This document shows positions 1 to 8,697 of a stretch of DNA of 46,073 nt, piece after piece (within the stretch, counting starts at the first letter, position 1; the number at the start of each line of letters is the position of its first letter). Origin of the DNA: a virus; the IMG/VR virus record IMGVR_UViG_3300027763_000090, positions 1-46,073 of that record; one strand, given 5' to 3'. Below the pieces are notes generated by a model. It was given only the letters and a program-made list of their open reading frames with translations. It did no database searches and was not told the DNA's origin. The position numbers and the translations under genes are program-made.

Positions 1-168
1 TATAACTTGGGCACAGGACGCTTGCAAACAAGCACGTTAAAGAGGAAAATCAATGCCAATGATTGGGAAGGGGCAAAAGAACAACTGATGCTCTGGACTA
101 AAGGTGGCGGCAAGGTATTGCCGGGCTTGTTAAAACGCCGCACGGCTGAGTGCGCACTGCTGGACTAA
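1..168 (+). CDS. C-terminal end of a phage endolysin (GH24 lysozyme), cut by the window edge
   Basis: Frame 1 is open from the first base and gives 55 residues ending in TAA. It contains the segment NLGTGRLQTSTLKRK and then the block GGGKVLPGLLKRRTAECALL. These match the conserved C-terminus of lambdoid/P22-type lysozymes of glycoside hydrolase family 24, which cut peptidoglycan at the end of infection. The catalytic N-terminal half (Glu-Asp-Thr type) lies outside the window, so activity cannot be judged. The stop is 2 nt before the next start codon, so it is probably co-transcribed with the tail protein gene that follows. Confidence 0.85.
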   Translation, partial: YNLGTGRLQTSTLKRKINANDWEGAKEQLMLWTKGGGKVLPGLLKRRTAECALLD

Positions 169-170
169 AA

Positions 171-2288
171 ATGCCATTACAAAAAATACTGTTCAAACCG
201 GGTGTGAACAAAGAGAACACTCGCTACACCAATGAAGGTGGCTGGTACGAAGCCGACAAGGTTCGTTTTCGTCAGGGTAATCCCGAAGTTGTTGGTGGAT
301 GGGAGCCTTACTCTGCGGCTACGTACCAAGGCGTATGCCGGTCTTTATGGAATTGGGTAACGCTAGGTGGCAATAATTTAATTGGCGTTGGCACAAACCT
401 CAAGTTCTATCTAAACCAAGGCGGGTTGTATAACGACATCACACCTATTCGGGCATCTAGCACAATTAACAACAACCCGTTTGCAGCTACAAATGGCTCT
501 GCCACAATCACAGTAACAGATACAAGTCATGGCGCTATTACAGGTGATTTTGTTACGTTCAGTGGGGCTGTTAGTCTTGGTGGAAACATTACAGCTACGG
601 TGTTAAACGCTGAGTATCAAATAACAGTTCTTACTGCAAACACATACACATTCACAGCGTCAGCTACAGCCAATGCAACGGATGCTTCTGGTTCTCCCGG
701 TGGCGGTGCTTCTGTTGTAGCCGCATATCAGGTCAGTGTTGGCCCCGCTATTCCTGTTGCAATTATAGGTTGGGGCGCTGGTACTTGGGGTCAGACGGCT
801 ACAACGTGGGGCAACGGCGGTACATCTACATCAGCGCTACGTTTGTGGAACCAAATTAACTATGGCCAAGATTTAGTGTACGGCCCCCGCACAGGTGGCA
901 TTTACTACTGGACTGCCAACAACGGCGTCACTACCCGTGGGGTTCTTTTAAACTCGCTTGGCGGTAATGTTTCGTTTACAAGCGCTTCTCCTACAGTTGT
1001 AACCTCAACTGTTCTATATACCGAAGGCGCGGCGCTTCAGTTTGCTGCTACTACATCTTTACCCACAGGTATCTCTGCGGCTACAACATACTACGTGTTT
1101 GAAGTTAATGGGTTGACGTTCAAACTGCTTGATGCAGCGGGGGCAGCAGTTAATACATCTTCCACAGGCACGGGTGTATATGTGTCTTTGATTGTGGATG
1201 TGCCGACTGTGCAAAACAATTTCACGGTGTCTGACAGTTCGCGTTTTGTAATTGCATTTGGCTGTAACGATTATGGCTCAAACGTGCTTGACCCTATGCT
1301 GATCCGCTGGTCAGCGCAAGACGACATCTATAACTGGACACCTGACCCTACCAATCAGGCAGGGTTTATACGTATTTCTCACGGCTCTGAAATTGTAGGC
1401 GTTGTACAAACTCGTCAAGAAATTGTGATGTTTACCGACTCAGCTGTGTACTCACTCCAGTACCTTGGCCCCCCGTACGTGTGGGTACCGCAGTTGCTTG
1501 GCGACAACATCTCTATTATGAGTCCTAACTCGGCTGTGATTGCTTCGGGCGTTGTGTACTGGATGGGCGTAGATAAATTCTACGTCTACGATGGCCGCGT
1601 CAATACGCTTAATTGTGACTTGCGCCGTTACGTATTCCAAGATTTAAACCAAGAGCAGGCATTACAAGTATTCTCTGGCACCAACGAAGGCTTTAATGAG
1701 GTCTGGTGGTTCTACTGCTCGGCTAATAGCACTGCGGTTGACAGGTACGTTATTTACAATTACCAAGAAAAAATCTGGTACTACGGCACTATGTCTCGGA
1801 CTGCTTGGCTTGACTCTGGGTTACAGGATGTTCCTATTGCGGCAAACTACGTCACGGCTTCGCTCACGGGTAACCTGATTAACCACGAAACAGGCTTAAA
1901 TGACAATACGTCCGGCACTGCTACTGCAATTGATGCTTACATTAGCTCGTCTGAGTTTGACATTGGTGACGGCCATAACTTTGGTTTTGTGTGGCGCGTT
2001 TTACCTGACTTAAGTTTTGAGAACGCTACTAACACTCCTGCCGCTGTTGCTCCACGGGTAACCATGACGCTGTACGGTTTGAATAACTCAGGCTCTGGAA
2101 CGACAAGCAGTGCTAACGGCACAGTTGTAAAGGGTAGCACGTACGTGATTACCGAAGAATTTACAGGCCAGATATTTACCCGCATGCGCGGTCGCCAGAT
2201 GATCTTTAAGATTAGCTCAAATCAAGTTAACACTTGTTGGCAACTGGGTGCTCCCCGTATTGACATCAGACCAGACGGCAGACGTTAA
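171..2288 (+). CDS. Virion structural protein, probably tail hub or tube-closing protein (705 aa)
   Basis: The ATG at 171 is preferred to an in-frame GTG at 150, because the latter lies inside the lysozyme gene. The N-terminus (MPLQKILFKPGVN, then GGWYEADKVRFRQG) is a pattern I associate with structural proteins of podovirus-like environmental phages. Residues 100-190 and 270-340 are Thr/Ser/Val-rich beta repeats. The C-terminal half is Trp/Tyr-rich, with a possible beta-propeller look (VWWFYCSANS, WYYGTMSRTAW). It ends in a short basic tail. A role in the tail hub or stopper, comparable to P22 gp10, is inferred from position and general composition only. It overlaps the next gene by 1 nt (TAATG), so the two are translationally coupled. 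Confidence 0.6.
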   Translation: MPLQKILFKPGVNKENTRYTNEGGWYEADKVRFRQGNPEVVGGWEPYSAATYQGVCRSLWNWVTLGGNNLIGVGTNLKFYLNQGGLYNDITPIRASSTINNNPFAATNGSATITVTDTSHGAITGDFVTFSGAVSLGGNITATVLNAEYQITVLTANTYTFTASATANATDASGSPGGGASVVAAYQVSVGPAIPVAIIGWGAGTWGQTATTWGNGGTSTSALRLWNQINYGQDLVYGPRTGGIYYWTANNGVTTRGVLLNSLGGNVSFTSASPTVVTSTVLYTEGAALQFAATTSLPTGISAATTYYVFEVNGLTFKLLDAAGAAVNTSSTGTGVYVSLIVDVPTVQNNFTVSDSSRFVIAFGCNDYGSNVLDPMLIRWSAQDDIYNWTPDPTNQAGFIRISHGSEIVGVVQTRQEIVMFTDSAVYSLQYLGPPYVWVPQLLGDNISIMSPNSAVIASGVVYWMGVDKFYVYDGRVNTLNCDLRRYVFQDLNQEQALQVFSGTNEGFNEVWWFYCSANSTAVDRYVIYNYQEKIWYYGTMSRTAWLDSGLQDVPIAANYVTASLTGNLINHETGLNDNTSGTATAIDAYISSSEFDIGDGHNFGFVWRVLPDLSFENATNTPAAVAPRVTMTLYGLNNSGSGTTSSANGTVVKGSTYVITEEFTGQIFTRMRGRQMIFKISSNQVNTCWQLGAPRIDIRPDGRR

Positions 2289-2938
2289 TGACAACAAACA
2301 ACCGGATTATTAACCCAGCGCCTCCTAACCTGCCGCTGAGCACGGATCAGTATGACCGCCGCTATCAAGATCAGTTTTTAAATATCCTGCGTTTGTACTT
2401 TAACCAGCTACAAAACTCTTTGACAGAACTGCTGGGCAACACAGGCGGCAAATACATTGCGTTTCCTTACGGGGCGTTTCAAGATTCCACAGATCAAACA
2501 GCCGCTAGCACAACTGTTGCCTATCCGGTCACATTTAACACCACAGACTTTTCAAATGGTGTGACTGTAGCCAGCAATAGCAAAATTACTGTGGCTTATG
2601 CTGGAATATGGAACTTACAGTTTTCCATTCAACTGACAAACACTACAAACGCTTCTCAAGACGTAGACATTTGGTTTCGGGTCAATGGCACAAACGTGGC
2701 TAATTCAAACAGCCGTTTTGGTTTAGCCGCAAGAAAATCTCCCGGTGATCCATATCACATTATTGCGGCGCTTAATTATTTTGTAAGTTTAAATGCAACT
2801 GACTATGTTGAGATAGTGTGGAGAACGACTGATACGGGTGTTTCAATTGAGCAATATCCCGCCAGTGCCAGCCCCACACGACCAGCAATTCCATCAGCCA
2901 TTGCCACACTTTCATTTGTGTCTGCGCTCCCACCATGA
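2288..2938 (+). CDS. Putative tail fibre or appendage protein with a C1q/TNF-like jelly-roll (216 aa)
   Basis: The start ATG overlaps the preceding stop (TAATG). Residues 1-55 are a helical leader (QDQFLNILRLYFNQLQNSLTE) that could trimerise or attach to the tail. Residues 60-216 form a beta-rich domain with the spacing of C1q-like folds: VTVASNSKITVAYAGIWNLQ, then DVDIWFRVNG and a closing IATLSFV strand. In phages such domains cap trimeric fibres and contact host surfaces; here that role is inferred. The protein is short for a receptor-binding fibre, so it may instead decorate the tail. No metal-binding or enzymatic motif was seen. Confidence 0.55.
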   Translation: MTTNNRIINPAPPNLPLSTDQYDRRYQDQFLNILRLYFNQLQNSLTELLGNTGGKYIAFPYGAFQDSTDQTAASTTVAYPVTFNTTDFSNGVTVASNSKITVAYAGIWNLQFSIQLTNTTNASQDVDIWFRVNGTNVANSNSRFGLAARKSPGDPYHIIAALNYFVSLNATDYVEIVWRTTDTGVSIEQYPASASPTRPAIPSAIATLSFVSALPP

Positions 2939-2972
2939 TATTATCGACCAACCCCCATTTTGAGAGGCAAAA

Positions 2973-5759
2973 ATGAGCCTTCACGTACTAGCTAATCACA
3001 TGGCATCTAAGGGTCGCAACGGCGATTCAATGCTTGTCCACATGACGCCCGGCGAAGTGCACGGGCTACAGGCTTTGGCCATGAAACATGGCGGATCTCT
3101 GACTACTAACCCAGATACGGGTTTACCCGAAGCTAACTTCTTAAAGTCATTGTTGCCAATGTTGGCAGGTTTTGCCCTTGGCCCAGCCGGTTTTGGCCTT
3201 GTTAGTTCTTCTATGGGAGCAGCCGCGCTGGTTGGCGGTGTTACGGGTATTGCTACTGGTAGTTTGTCTAAGGGACTCATGGCCGGGCTGGGTGCGTATG
3301 GTGGCTTTGGTATTGGTGAGAGTTTAATGAATGCGGGCTCTGCTGGGTTGGCGTCTACTGCCGGGGCTACTGCTGGAGCGGAAGCTACGCAACAAGGTGT
3401 TTCTGAAGCAATTAAAGCTCGTGCAATTGACGATGCCGCTATCTCCCAAGGATTTAATGAGGCAGTCGGTAAGACCGCCACGTCGGACGTATTAAGCGCT
3501 GGCGCTAAATCTGCTATGGCAGACCCCATGGCTTTTGCAAAACAAAACTGGAAACCAATTGCCGCCGCCGCACTACCCGTACTAAGCAATATTGGCACAA
3601 CGACTCCCGGTCAAGCACCGACACCTATGAGTCCCGGCAGAATCCGTGAGAAACGGTGGGATGGCCGTCAGTTTGTAGATGTTGCCAGTACAGATGCGGG
3701 TGTGTACAACACAAGCGGACGAAGCTTTTCTGACCTGTACCGTGGTTATAACGATGGCGGCATTGTTGCTTTGGCTGAAGGCGGCGACGTTAAGCATTTT
3801 GCTATTGGCGATCTTGTTAAAGCAGACATTGATAAAGCCTATGCCGCAGGCGATTACGGCAGAGTTAACGAACTTGCACAGGCAAACAAAATTACTGCCG
3901 CAGATGTGGCTGACACATACAAAGGTTTTGATACCTCTGGTTTGGCTGGTTTGGGTATCAATTTATTTACGCCCCCCGCACAACAAGCTGCACCAGTAGC
4001 TCAAGCTGCCGCAGTACCAGCGTACACAAGCTATACACCAGAGCAGATTGGTAGTTACTTAACAACTAACCCCACAGTAGATATTGGCGCAGCTACAAAA
4101 CAATTTAATGCCGACCCAACCGCAGTTAATGCGTATATTGCCAGTTTAGATAATCCGTTTGTAGGTTCTACTCTTGACACTCGCGGTTCTGGTACGCTTG
4201 GTATTTACAACCAAATGAAAGCGCAGGGTATTGATCCTACCGAGTTGTACAACGCTAGTTTAGCAGTTGATCCTAAGTATGCTGGTTGGTCACTAGCAGA
4301 CATTAAACGTGGATACAAGTTAGATGAAGGCGCATACGCACTTTCTAAACAGTTAAGCGGAAACGTTTCCGACAAAGACTGGGTTAAGTTCATGGATGAG
4401 GGTGGGTATTCCGTGAACGATATGGCGCAAGCGTTTGGTCTTTCTACCAGAGAAGTGCAAGCACGTTACGACGCGGCAAAAACAAAAACAGAAACCAAAA
4501 CAACACTTACTTGTGGCCCCGGAATGGAACCAAACGCGGCGGGCACTGCTTGCGTTCCTATAAAAATAATTGACAAAGGGTTACTACCAATTCCACCGTC
4601 TGGCTATCACTATGAAAACGGTGTGCTGGTCAAGAATATAGACGCTACACAGAACACATCAACAGACGTAACCGTACCCACAGACTTGTTTACAGCGCCA
4701 GCAACAGCGTTGCCCGTAGGCGTGTCTGGCAATACAGGCCCATCTCAAATTGGCGGCGGCGCTACAGTTAACCCCAACGGCACAATTACAACTTCCCCAC
4801 GTATCCCCGGTATTCCCGTTGGCGGCTTTACGGGTATGACAAGTTTGCGCGATGCGTACACCAAGGGTGGCGGCAGTCTGGGCTACACATCGCCTACTTT
4901 TAAATCCATTGAAGACTTCAACGCTAAATACCTCAACCGTATGGGCGGCGATTCTAAGGCGGCTTACGACTATCTCACAGGCAAAGGCGGTGCTGCTTAT
5001 CCTGTTAAATCTGGCGTGGGTCAAATTGCTAGGCCGTACGATGAAGCGGTGCTGGGCTACCCTGCACGGGGCAATTTACCGTACATCTACAACAAAGCCA
5101 CCGGTAAAATGGATGTCAATCCTGATTACGTGGCTCCCGGACGTGATGACAAAGGTAACGTGACGTACAGCATGTCACAGAACGACATTAAGAGTGCGTT
5201 AAAAGATAAACCTTTGGCTGGCCAAGAGTTGTATGAATGGGCAAAATCTAATAATCTAACTGCACAGCAGATCGCTGACGCTACTGGGCAGCCTTTATCA
5301 CAAGTTTACGCACAGTTTAGGGCGGGTTCTAAAGCTAAAGCCGATACGGATAAGAAAACCGCCGATGATAAAGCTGCCGCAGATGCGTCAAGTCCAGAAA
5401 ATGACAAGCGAGAAAGTGGCGGTGCAGCCGCTGGCGGCATGATGGGTTACGCCGTAGGTGGTGGTTTAGGCTCCCTTGGCTCTTACTCTGATGGTGGACG
5501 GTTGCTCAAAGGCCCCGGAGATGGTGTGTCTGACAGCATCCCTGCAACAATTGGCGCTAAACAGCAACCCGCACGCCTTGCCGATGGTGAGTTTGTGGTG
5601 CCCGCACGTATCGTGTCTGAACTAGGCAACGGCTCAACTGAAGCAGGCGCTAAAAAACTTTACGCCATGATGGATCGTGTGCAACGTGCACGGGGTAAGA
5701 CCACAGGCAAAAACAAAATAGCAGCTAACAGCCGCGCTGACAAATATCTTCCCGCTTAA
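2973..5759 (+). CDS. Large glycine/alanine-rich virion protein, probably internal or ejected (928 aa)
   Basis: A GAGAGG Shine-Dalgarno precedes the ATG. Residues 55-145 are hydrophobic and Gly/Ala-rich (AGFALGPAGFGLVSSSMGAA), which would suit membrane insertion. Residues 220-500 and 620-780 are low-complexity, Ala/Thr/Gln-rich linkers. Around residue 260 there is a DGGIVALAEGG segment, and residues about 840-905 carry a conserved-looking block with GPGDGVSDSIPA, ARLADGEFVVPAR and ELGNGSTEAGAKKLYAMM. I recognise this C-terminal block from environmental podovirus virion proteins, but I know no function for it. It is the first of three consecutive genes sharing short Gly-Gly-Gly motifs. A role in DNA ejection is inferred from composition and from the giant polyvalent protein downstream. 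Confidence 0.6.
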   Translation: MSLHVLANHMASKGRNGDSMLVHMTPGEVHGLQALAMKHGGSLTTNPDTGLPEANFLKSLLPMLAGFALGPAGFGLVSSSMGAAALVGGVTGIATGSLSKGLMAGLGAYGGFGIGESLMNAGSAGLASTAGATAGAEATQQGVSEAIKARAIDDAAISQGFNEAVGKTATSDVLSAGAKSAMADPMAFAKQNWKPIAAAALPVLSNIGTTTPGQAPTPMSPGRIREKRWDGRQFVDVASTDAGVYNTSGRSFSDLYRGYNDGGIVALAEGGDVKHFAIGDLVKADIDKAYAAGDYGRVNELAQANKITAADVADTYKGFDTSGLAGLGINLFTPPAQQAAPVAQAAAVPAYTSYTPEQIGSYLTTNPTVDIGAATKQFNADPTAVNAYIASLDNPFVGSTLDTRGSGTLGIYNQMKAQGIDPTELYNASLAVDPKYAGWSLADIKRGYKLDEGAYALSKQLSGNVSDKDWVKFMDEGGYSVNDMAQAFGLSTREVQARYDAAKTKTETKTTLTCGPGMEPNAAGTACVPIKIIDKGLLPIPPSGYHYENGVLVKNIDATQNTSTDVTVPTDLFTAPATALPVGVSGNTGPSQIGGGATVNPNGTITTSPRIPGIPVGGFTGMTSLRDAYTKGGGSLGYTSPTFKSIEDFNAKYLNRMGGDSKAAYDYLTGKGGAAYPVKSGVGQIARPYDEAVLGYPARGNLPYIYNKATGKMDVNPDYVAPGRDDKGNVTYSMSQNDIKSALKDKPLAGQELYEWAKSNNLTAQQIADATGQPLSQVYAQFRAGSKAKADTDKKTADDKAAADASSPENDKRESGGAAAGGMMGYAVGGGLGSLGSYSDGGRLLKGPGDGVSDSIPATIGAKQQPARLADGEFVVPARIVSELGNGSTEAGAKKLYAMMDRVQRARGKTTGKNKIAANSRADKYLPA

Positions 5760-5769
5760 GGAATAGATC

Positions 5770-6804
5770 ATGGCTTTACAAGAATCCTCACAGACAATAT
5801 CGCAAACCTCCATTCCCGACTACGCCAAGCCGTATGTTGAGAACCTGCTGGGGCAAGCGCAAAGCTATACTGATCCTTCTCAGAACCCCTACATGCAGTA
5901 CATGGGGGAGCGTCAGGCGCAGTTCTCTCCTTTACAGCAGATGTCTTACGACAATGCGGCGCTGATGCAAGGTTCTGACCAGTTAAAAGATGCGACTGCT
6001 ATGGCGGGTTCTGCCGGTTTGGGTGCGCTTAATACTGGATATACATACAACCCGTTCCAGACTAAATCGTTTACCAGCCCTGAAATGGCTGAGAGCTACA
6101 TGTCTCCGTACATGGCTAACGTAGTGGCACGCCAGCAACAAGATGCTCAACGTCAATCTCAGATTGCACAGCAAGCTCAAGGCGCTCAAGCGGCTCGTTC
6201 GGGTGCGTTTGGTGGTAGTGGCGATTACTTAATGCGTGCGCAAGCCGCTGGTAACTTAGCCCGTCAAAAGGGCGACATCTTTGCTCAAGGCCAGCAAGCC
6301 GCGTACACCCAAGGTATGGGGCAGTTTAACCAAGAGCAAGGCGCTACACAAGCGGCGGCTAACCTCAATGCACAACAAGGTCAATTTGGTGCAGGTCTGG
6401 GGCTTCAAGGATTGCAAACAGCACTGACAAGTGCTAACGCTTTGGGTAACTTGGGCAACACGCAGTACCAGCAGAACATGGGCATCAACCAGATGCAAAA
6501 TCAGTATGGCTTACAACAACAGCAGCAACAGCAAAACATTCTAAACAATCAGTATCAGGACTTTTTGAACAATCAGAACGCGCCGTACAAGCAGATGGGC
6601 TTCATGTCCGACATCCTGCGCGGTCTGCCATTGACTCAACAATCGTCAACGATGTACCAGACACCGCCATCAGCAGTCTCACAAGCTATTGGTCTTGGCG
6701 GCGCGGCATTAACTGGAGCCAAGATGTTTGCTGGCGGGGGTGCCGTTGACAATCGTCCTTCTGGATTGGCGGACTTGGCTATTTATCAAATGGGTCAGGA
6801 TTAA
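5770..6804 (+). CDS. Gln/Ala-rich helical virion protein, probably internal or DNA-transfer type (344 aa)
   Basis: It starts 11 nt after the previous stop, with an AAGGA site. The N-terminus (IPDYAKPYVENLLGQAQ) is followed by a long helical, Gln/Ala/Gly-rich middle (residues 120-260: QQDAQRQSQIAQQAQG) that resembles phage injection proteins such as the T7 gp14 or P22 gp7 classes in composition, not in sequence. A run of seven glutamines lies near residue 250. The C-terminus has AIGLGGAALTGAKMFAGGGA, a hydrophobic patch ending in the GGG motif also found in its two neighbours. It has no enzyme motif. A chaperone-dependent, channel-forming ejection protein is the favoured but unproven reading. 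Confidence 0.5.
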   Translation: MALQESSQTISQTSIPDYAKPYVENLLGQAQSYTDPSQNPYMQYMGERQAQFSPLQQMSYDNAALMQGSDQLKDATAMAGSAGLGALNTGYTYNPFQTKSFTSPEMAESYMSPYMANVVARQQQDAQRQSQIAQQAQGAQAARSGAFGGSGDYLMRAQAAGNLARQKGDIFAQGQQAAYTQGMGQFNQEQGATQAAANLNAQQGQFGAGLGLQGLQTALTSANALGNLGNTQYQQNMGINQMQNQYGLQQQQQQQNILNNQYQDFLNNQNAPYKQMGFMSDILRGLPLTQQSSTMYQTPPSAVSQAIGLGGAALTGAKMFAGGGAVDNRPSGLADLAIYQMGQD

Positions 6805-6806
6805 AC

Positions 6807-8618
6807 ATGGCTTACACACAACAAACGCCTATCGGCACACCTGACGTTAACCTGATTACAAAGACGTTGGCTAGTTTACAGCCGGATTCAGCGTTGCAGC
6901 AATATGCAATGCTGCATAAAAACAACCCATACATTTTGTCGTTGGCAAAGTCAGAATCAGACCGCCGCAAACAATTGCGAACAGCCGCGCAGGGACAAGT
7001 TGGCCAACAGCCTACTGTTGTAGATCAGAACATTGCTGGTATGGCTCAGCAACAGCTTCCAGAGAACCAAGGTATAGCGCAGATCCCTACTCCCAATATG
7101 CAAAGCATGGCTGATGGCGGTATTGCAGGATACGCAGACGACGAAGAAGGTATGGCCACCGGCGGTATGGGCGGCATGTTTAACTTTGCCCAGCAGAGCG
7201 AGCCTGTGGTGCGCATGTCTGGTGGTGGGTACATCCCCCGCTATCAAGGTAATACAACAGACGGCAGTGTTGTTAATTCAAGCGACCCGCAACTGCTTGC
7301 ACTAAAAGCCAAGTACGAAAAAGAAGCGGCAGAAATGGGTGAAGGTATTAGACGAGAGTTTAGTCCTGATGTTAAGGTTTTTGCACAACAGCTTTACAAG
7401 CCTGAAAAAACAGCACAAGACGCGTATTTAGCAAAAGAACAGAAACAAATGTTAGAAGGAAACCGGTTACGTAATAAAACGCAAGATTCAGCATCAATAG
7501 CTGCACCCACTGCACCCACTGCACCCACTGCACCCACTGCACCCACTGCACCCACTGCACCTACGGCTTCCGCGGCGTACGACCCAACAGAGAATCTTAA
7601 GAAGCTCGCACAGACAAACGCTAGGTACACAACTCCTTCTGAGCCAAAAAATGCGGAAGAAGCCGCAATGCTTAATCGGTATCCGGCCACAATGCCAGCT
7701 GCTGGTAAAGCACCCCCCGCTGCCGCGCCTGCACCTCAAAGTAACTTGCCTACAGGTCTTGCGTCTATTGCGCAAGCTAAGCAAGCGGGCGAAGAGTTGT
7801 ATGGCACCAAGGATTTGGAACGCAAGATTGAACAGAACCGGTTGCAGCAACGCACCGACATCACCAATGAAAAAGAAGAAAGTGCTGCAAAACTAGCCGC
7901 GTTTAACAAAGCGCAAGGCCCTGCTATGGCGGGGTACTCAAAACTGTTGGACTCGCAAGAAAAAGCAGACGTTTCTGACAAAGAAAAAGCTGGTTTGATG
8001 GCACTCTTCAAAGGTTTCTTGGGCATAGCCGCAGGCGAATCTCCAAACGCTGCTGTAAATATTGCCAAAGGTTCAATGGTTGGTTTAGAAGACTACAACA
8101 GTTCGCTAAAAGACCTTAAGAAAGCAGCTAAAGAACGTGACAAAGAGCGTGCCTATATTGAAAATGCCCAGCGTGCCGAAGGCCGTGAGGACTTTAAGTC
8201 TCAGCAGGCGTTTGAGAATAAAGCAAATGACGCCGCTCGTGCAGCGGACAATCACGCTATAGACGCTGTTACAAAAATTACAGGTTTAAAAGGCGAAGGG
8301 TCTGCAAGAGTGTATTCTGAAATGCTTCAGCAACAAGGCGCAAATGCCCGTACCAACGCACAAATTAACGCGCCTTCCGGCATTGAAAGGATTGTTGACC
8401 GCATGGCAAGGGATCCCAAGTTTGCCGAGTCTTATAAAAATTACGCATCTATTGGCCCAGAAGCTAAAGGGTTTGAAGCTGACTTGCAAGCGTACATTAA
8501 AAACCCAATGGTAATTAAAGCAACCAATCCTCCGCTTGCCGCACAGTTTGACGCAATTATTCAACAGCGTATGGGCAGCATGGTTAAACCGCAAGAAGGC
8601 GCGGGTTCACGAAGTTAG
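6807..8618 (+). CDS. Charged, coiled-coil virion-associated protein with an Ala-Pro-Thr repeat (603 aa)
   Basis: The ATG follows the previous stop by 2 nt, so it belongs to the same operon. Residues 95-150 hold three Gly-rich stretches (ADGGIAGYADDEEG, ATGGMGGM, RMSGGGYIPRY) like those in the two preceding proteins. Residues 233-253 are seven Ala-Pro-Thr triplets, probably an extended flexible hinge. Residues 330-560 are Lys/Glu/Ala-rich, strongly helical and likely coiled coil, with one hydrophobic segment (AGLMALFKGFLGIAAGE) near residue 400 that could touch a membrane. No catalytic motif was seen. It is probably packaged with, or assembled beside, the giant protein encoded next. Confidence 0.5.
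   Translation: MAYTQQTPIGTPDVNLITKTLASLQPDSALQQYAMLHKNNPYILSLAKSESDRRKQLRTAAQGQVGQQPTVVDQNIAGMAQQQLPENQGIAQIPTPNMQSMADGGIAGYADDEEGMATGGMGGMFNFAQQSEPVVRMSGGGYIPRYQGNTTDGSVVNSSDPQLLALKAKYEKEAAEMGEGIRREFSPDVKVFAQQLYKPEKTAQDAYLAKEQKQMLEGNRLRNKTQDSASIAAPTAPTAPTAPTAPTAPTAPTASAAYDPTENLKKLAQTNARYTTPSEPKNAEEAAMLNRYPATMPAAGKAPPAAAPAPQSNLPTGLASIAQAKQAGEELYGTKDLERKIEQNRLQQRTDITNEKEESAAKLAAFNKAQGPAMAGYSKLLDSQEKADVSDKEKAGLMALFKGFLGIAAGESPNAAVNIAKGSMVGLEDYNSSLKDLKKAAKERDKERAYIENAQRAEGREDFKSQQAFENKANDAARAADNHAIDAVTKITGLKGEGSARVYSEMLQQQGANARTNAQINAPSGIERIVDRMARDPKFAESYKNYASIGPEAKGFEADLQAYIKNPMVIKATNPPLAAQFDAIIQQRMGSMVKPQEGAGSRS
7503..7565 (+). repeat. 9-bp minisatellite coding for Ala-Pro-Thr
   Basis: There are six identical copies of GCACCCACT (7503-7556), followed by a seventh degenerate copy (GCACCTACG). 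The repeats are in frame, so changes in copy number would not break the 603-residue protein. The identity of six units at the DNA level suggests recent slippage. Confidence 0.95.
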
Positions 8619-8638
8619 TAGTAGAATTTAAGTAGTTG

Positions 8639-8676
8639 CACACGGATCGGCCCGTGTGTAGCTTTAAGTTTTTTTT
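8639..8676 (+). terminator. Hairpin plus T8 tract between the structural genes and the giant gene
   Basis: The arms CACACGG (8639-8645) and CCGTGTG (8652-8658) form a 7-bp stem with a 6-nt loop. A run of eight T residues follows at 8669-8676, about 10 nt beyond the stem. The gap makes it a weak or partial terminator, which could lower expression of the 3140-residue gene relative to its neighbours. It lies in the only non-coding gap of this operon (8619-8697). Confidence 0.45.
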
Positions 8677-8697
8677 GCCGCACAATTAGGACAAAAC

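Noticed and set aside
2996-3598. 200-codon minus-strand Pro/Ala-rich frame
   Set aside because: Antisense shadow of the Gly/Ala-rich 928-aa gene.
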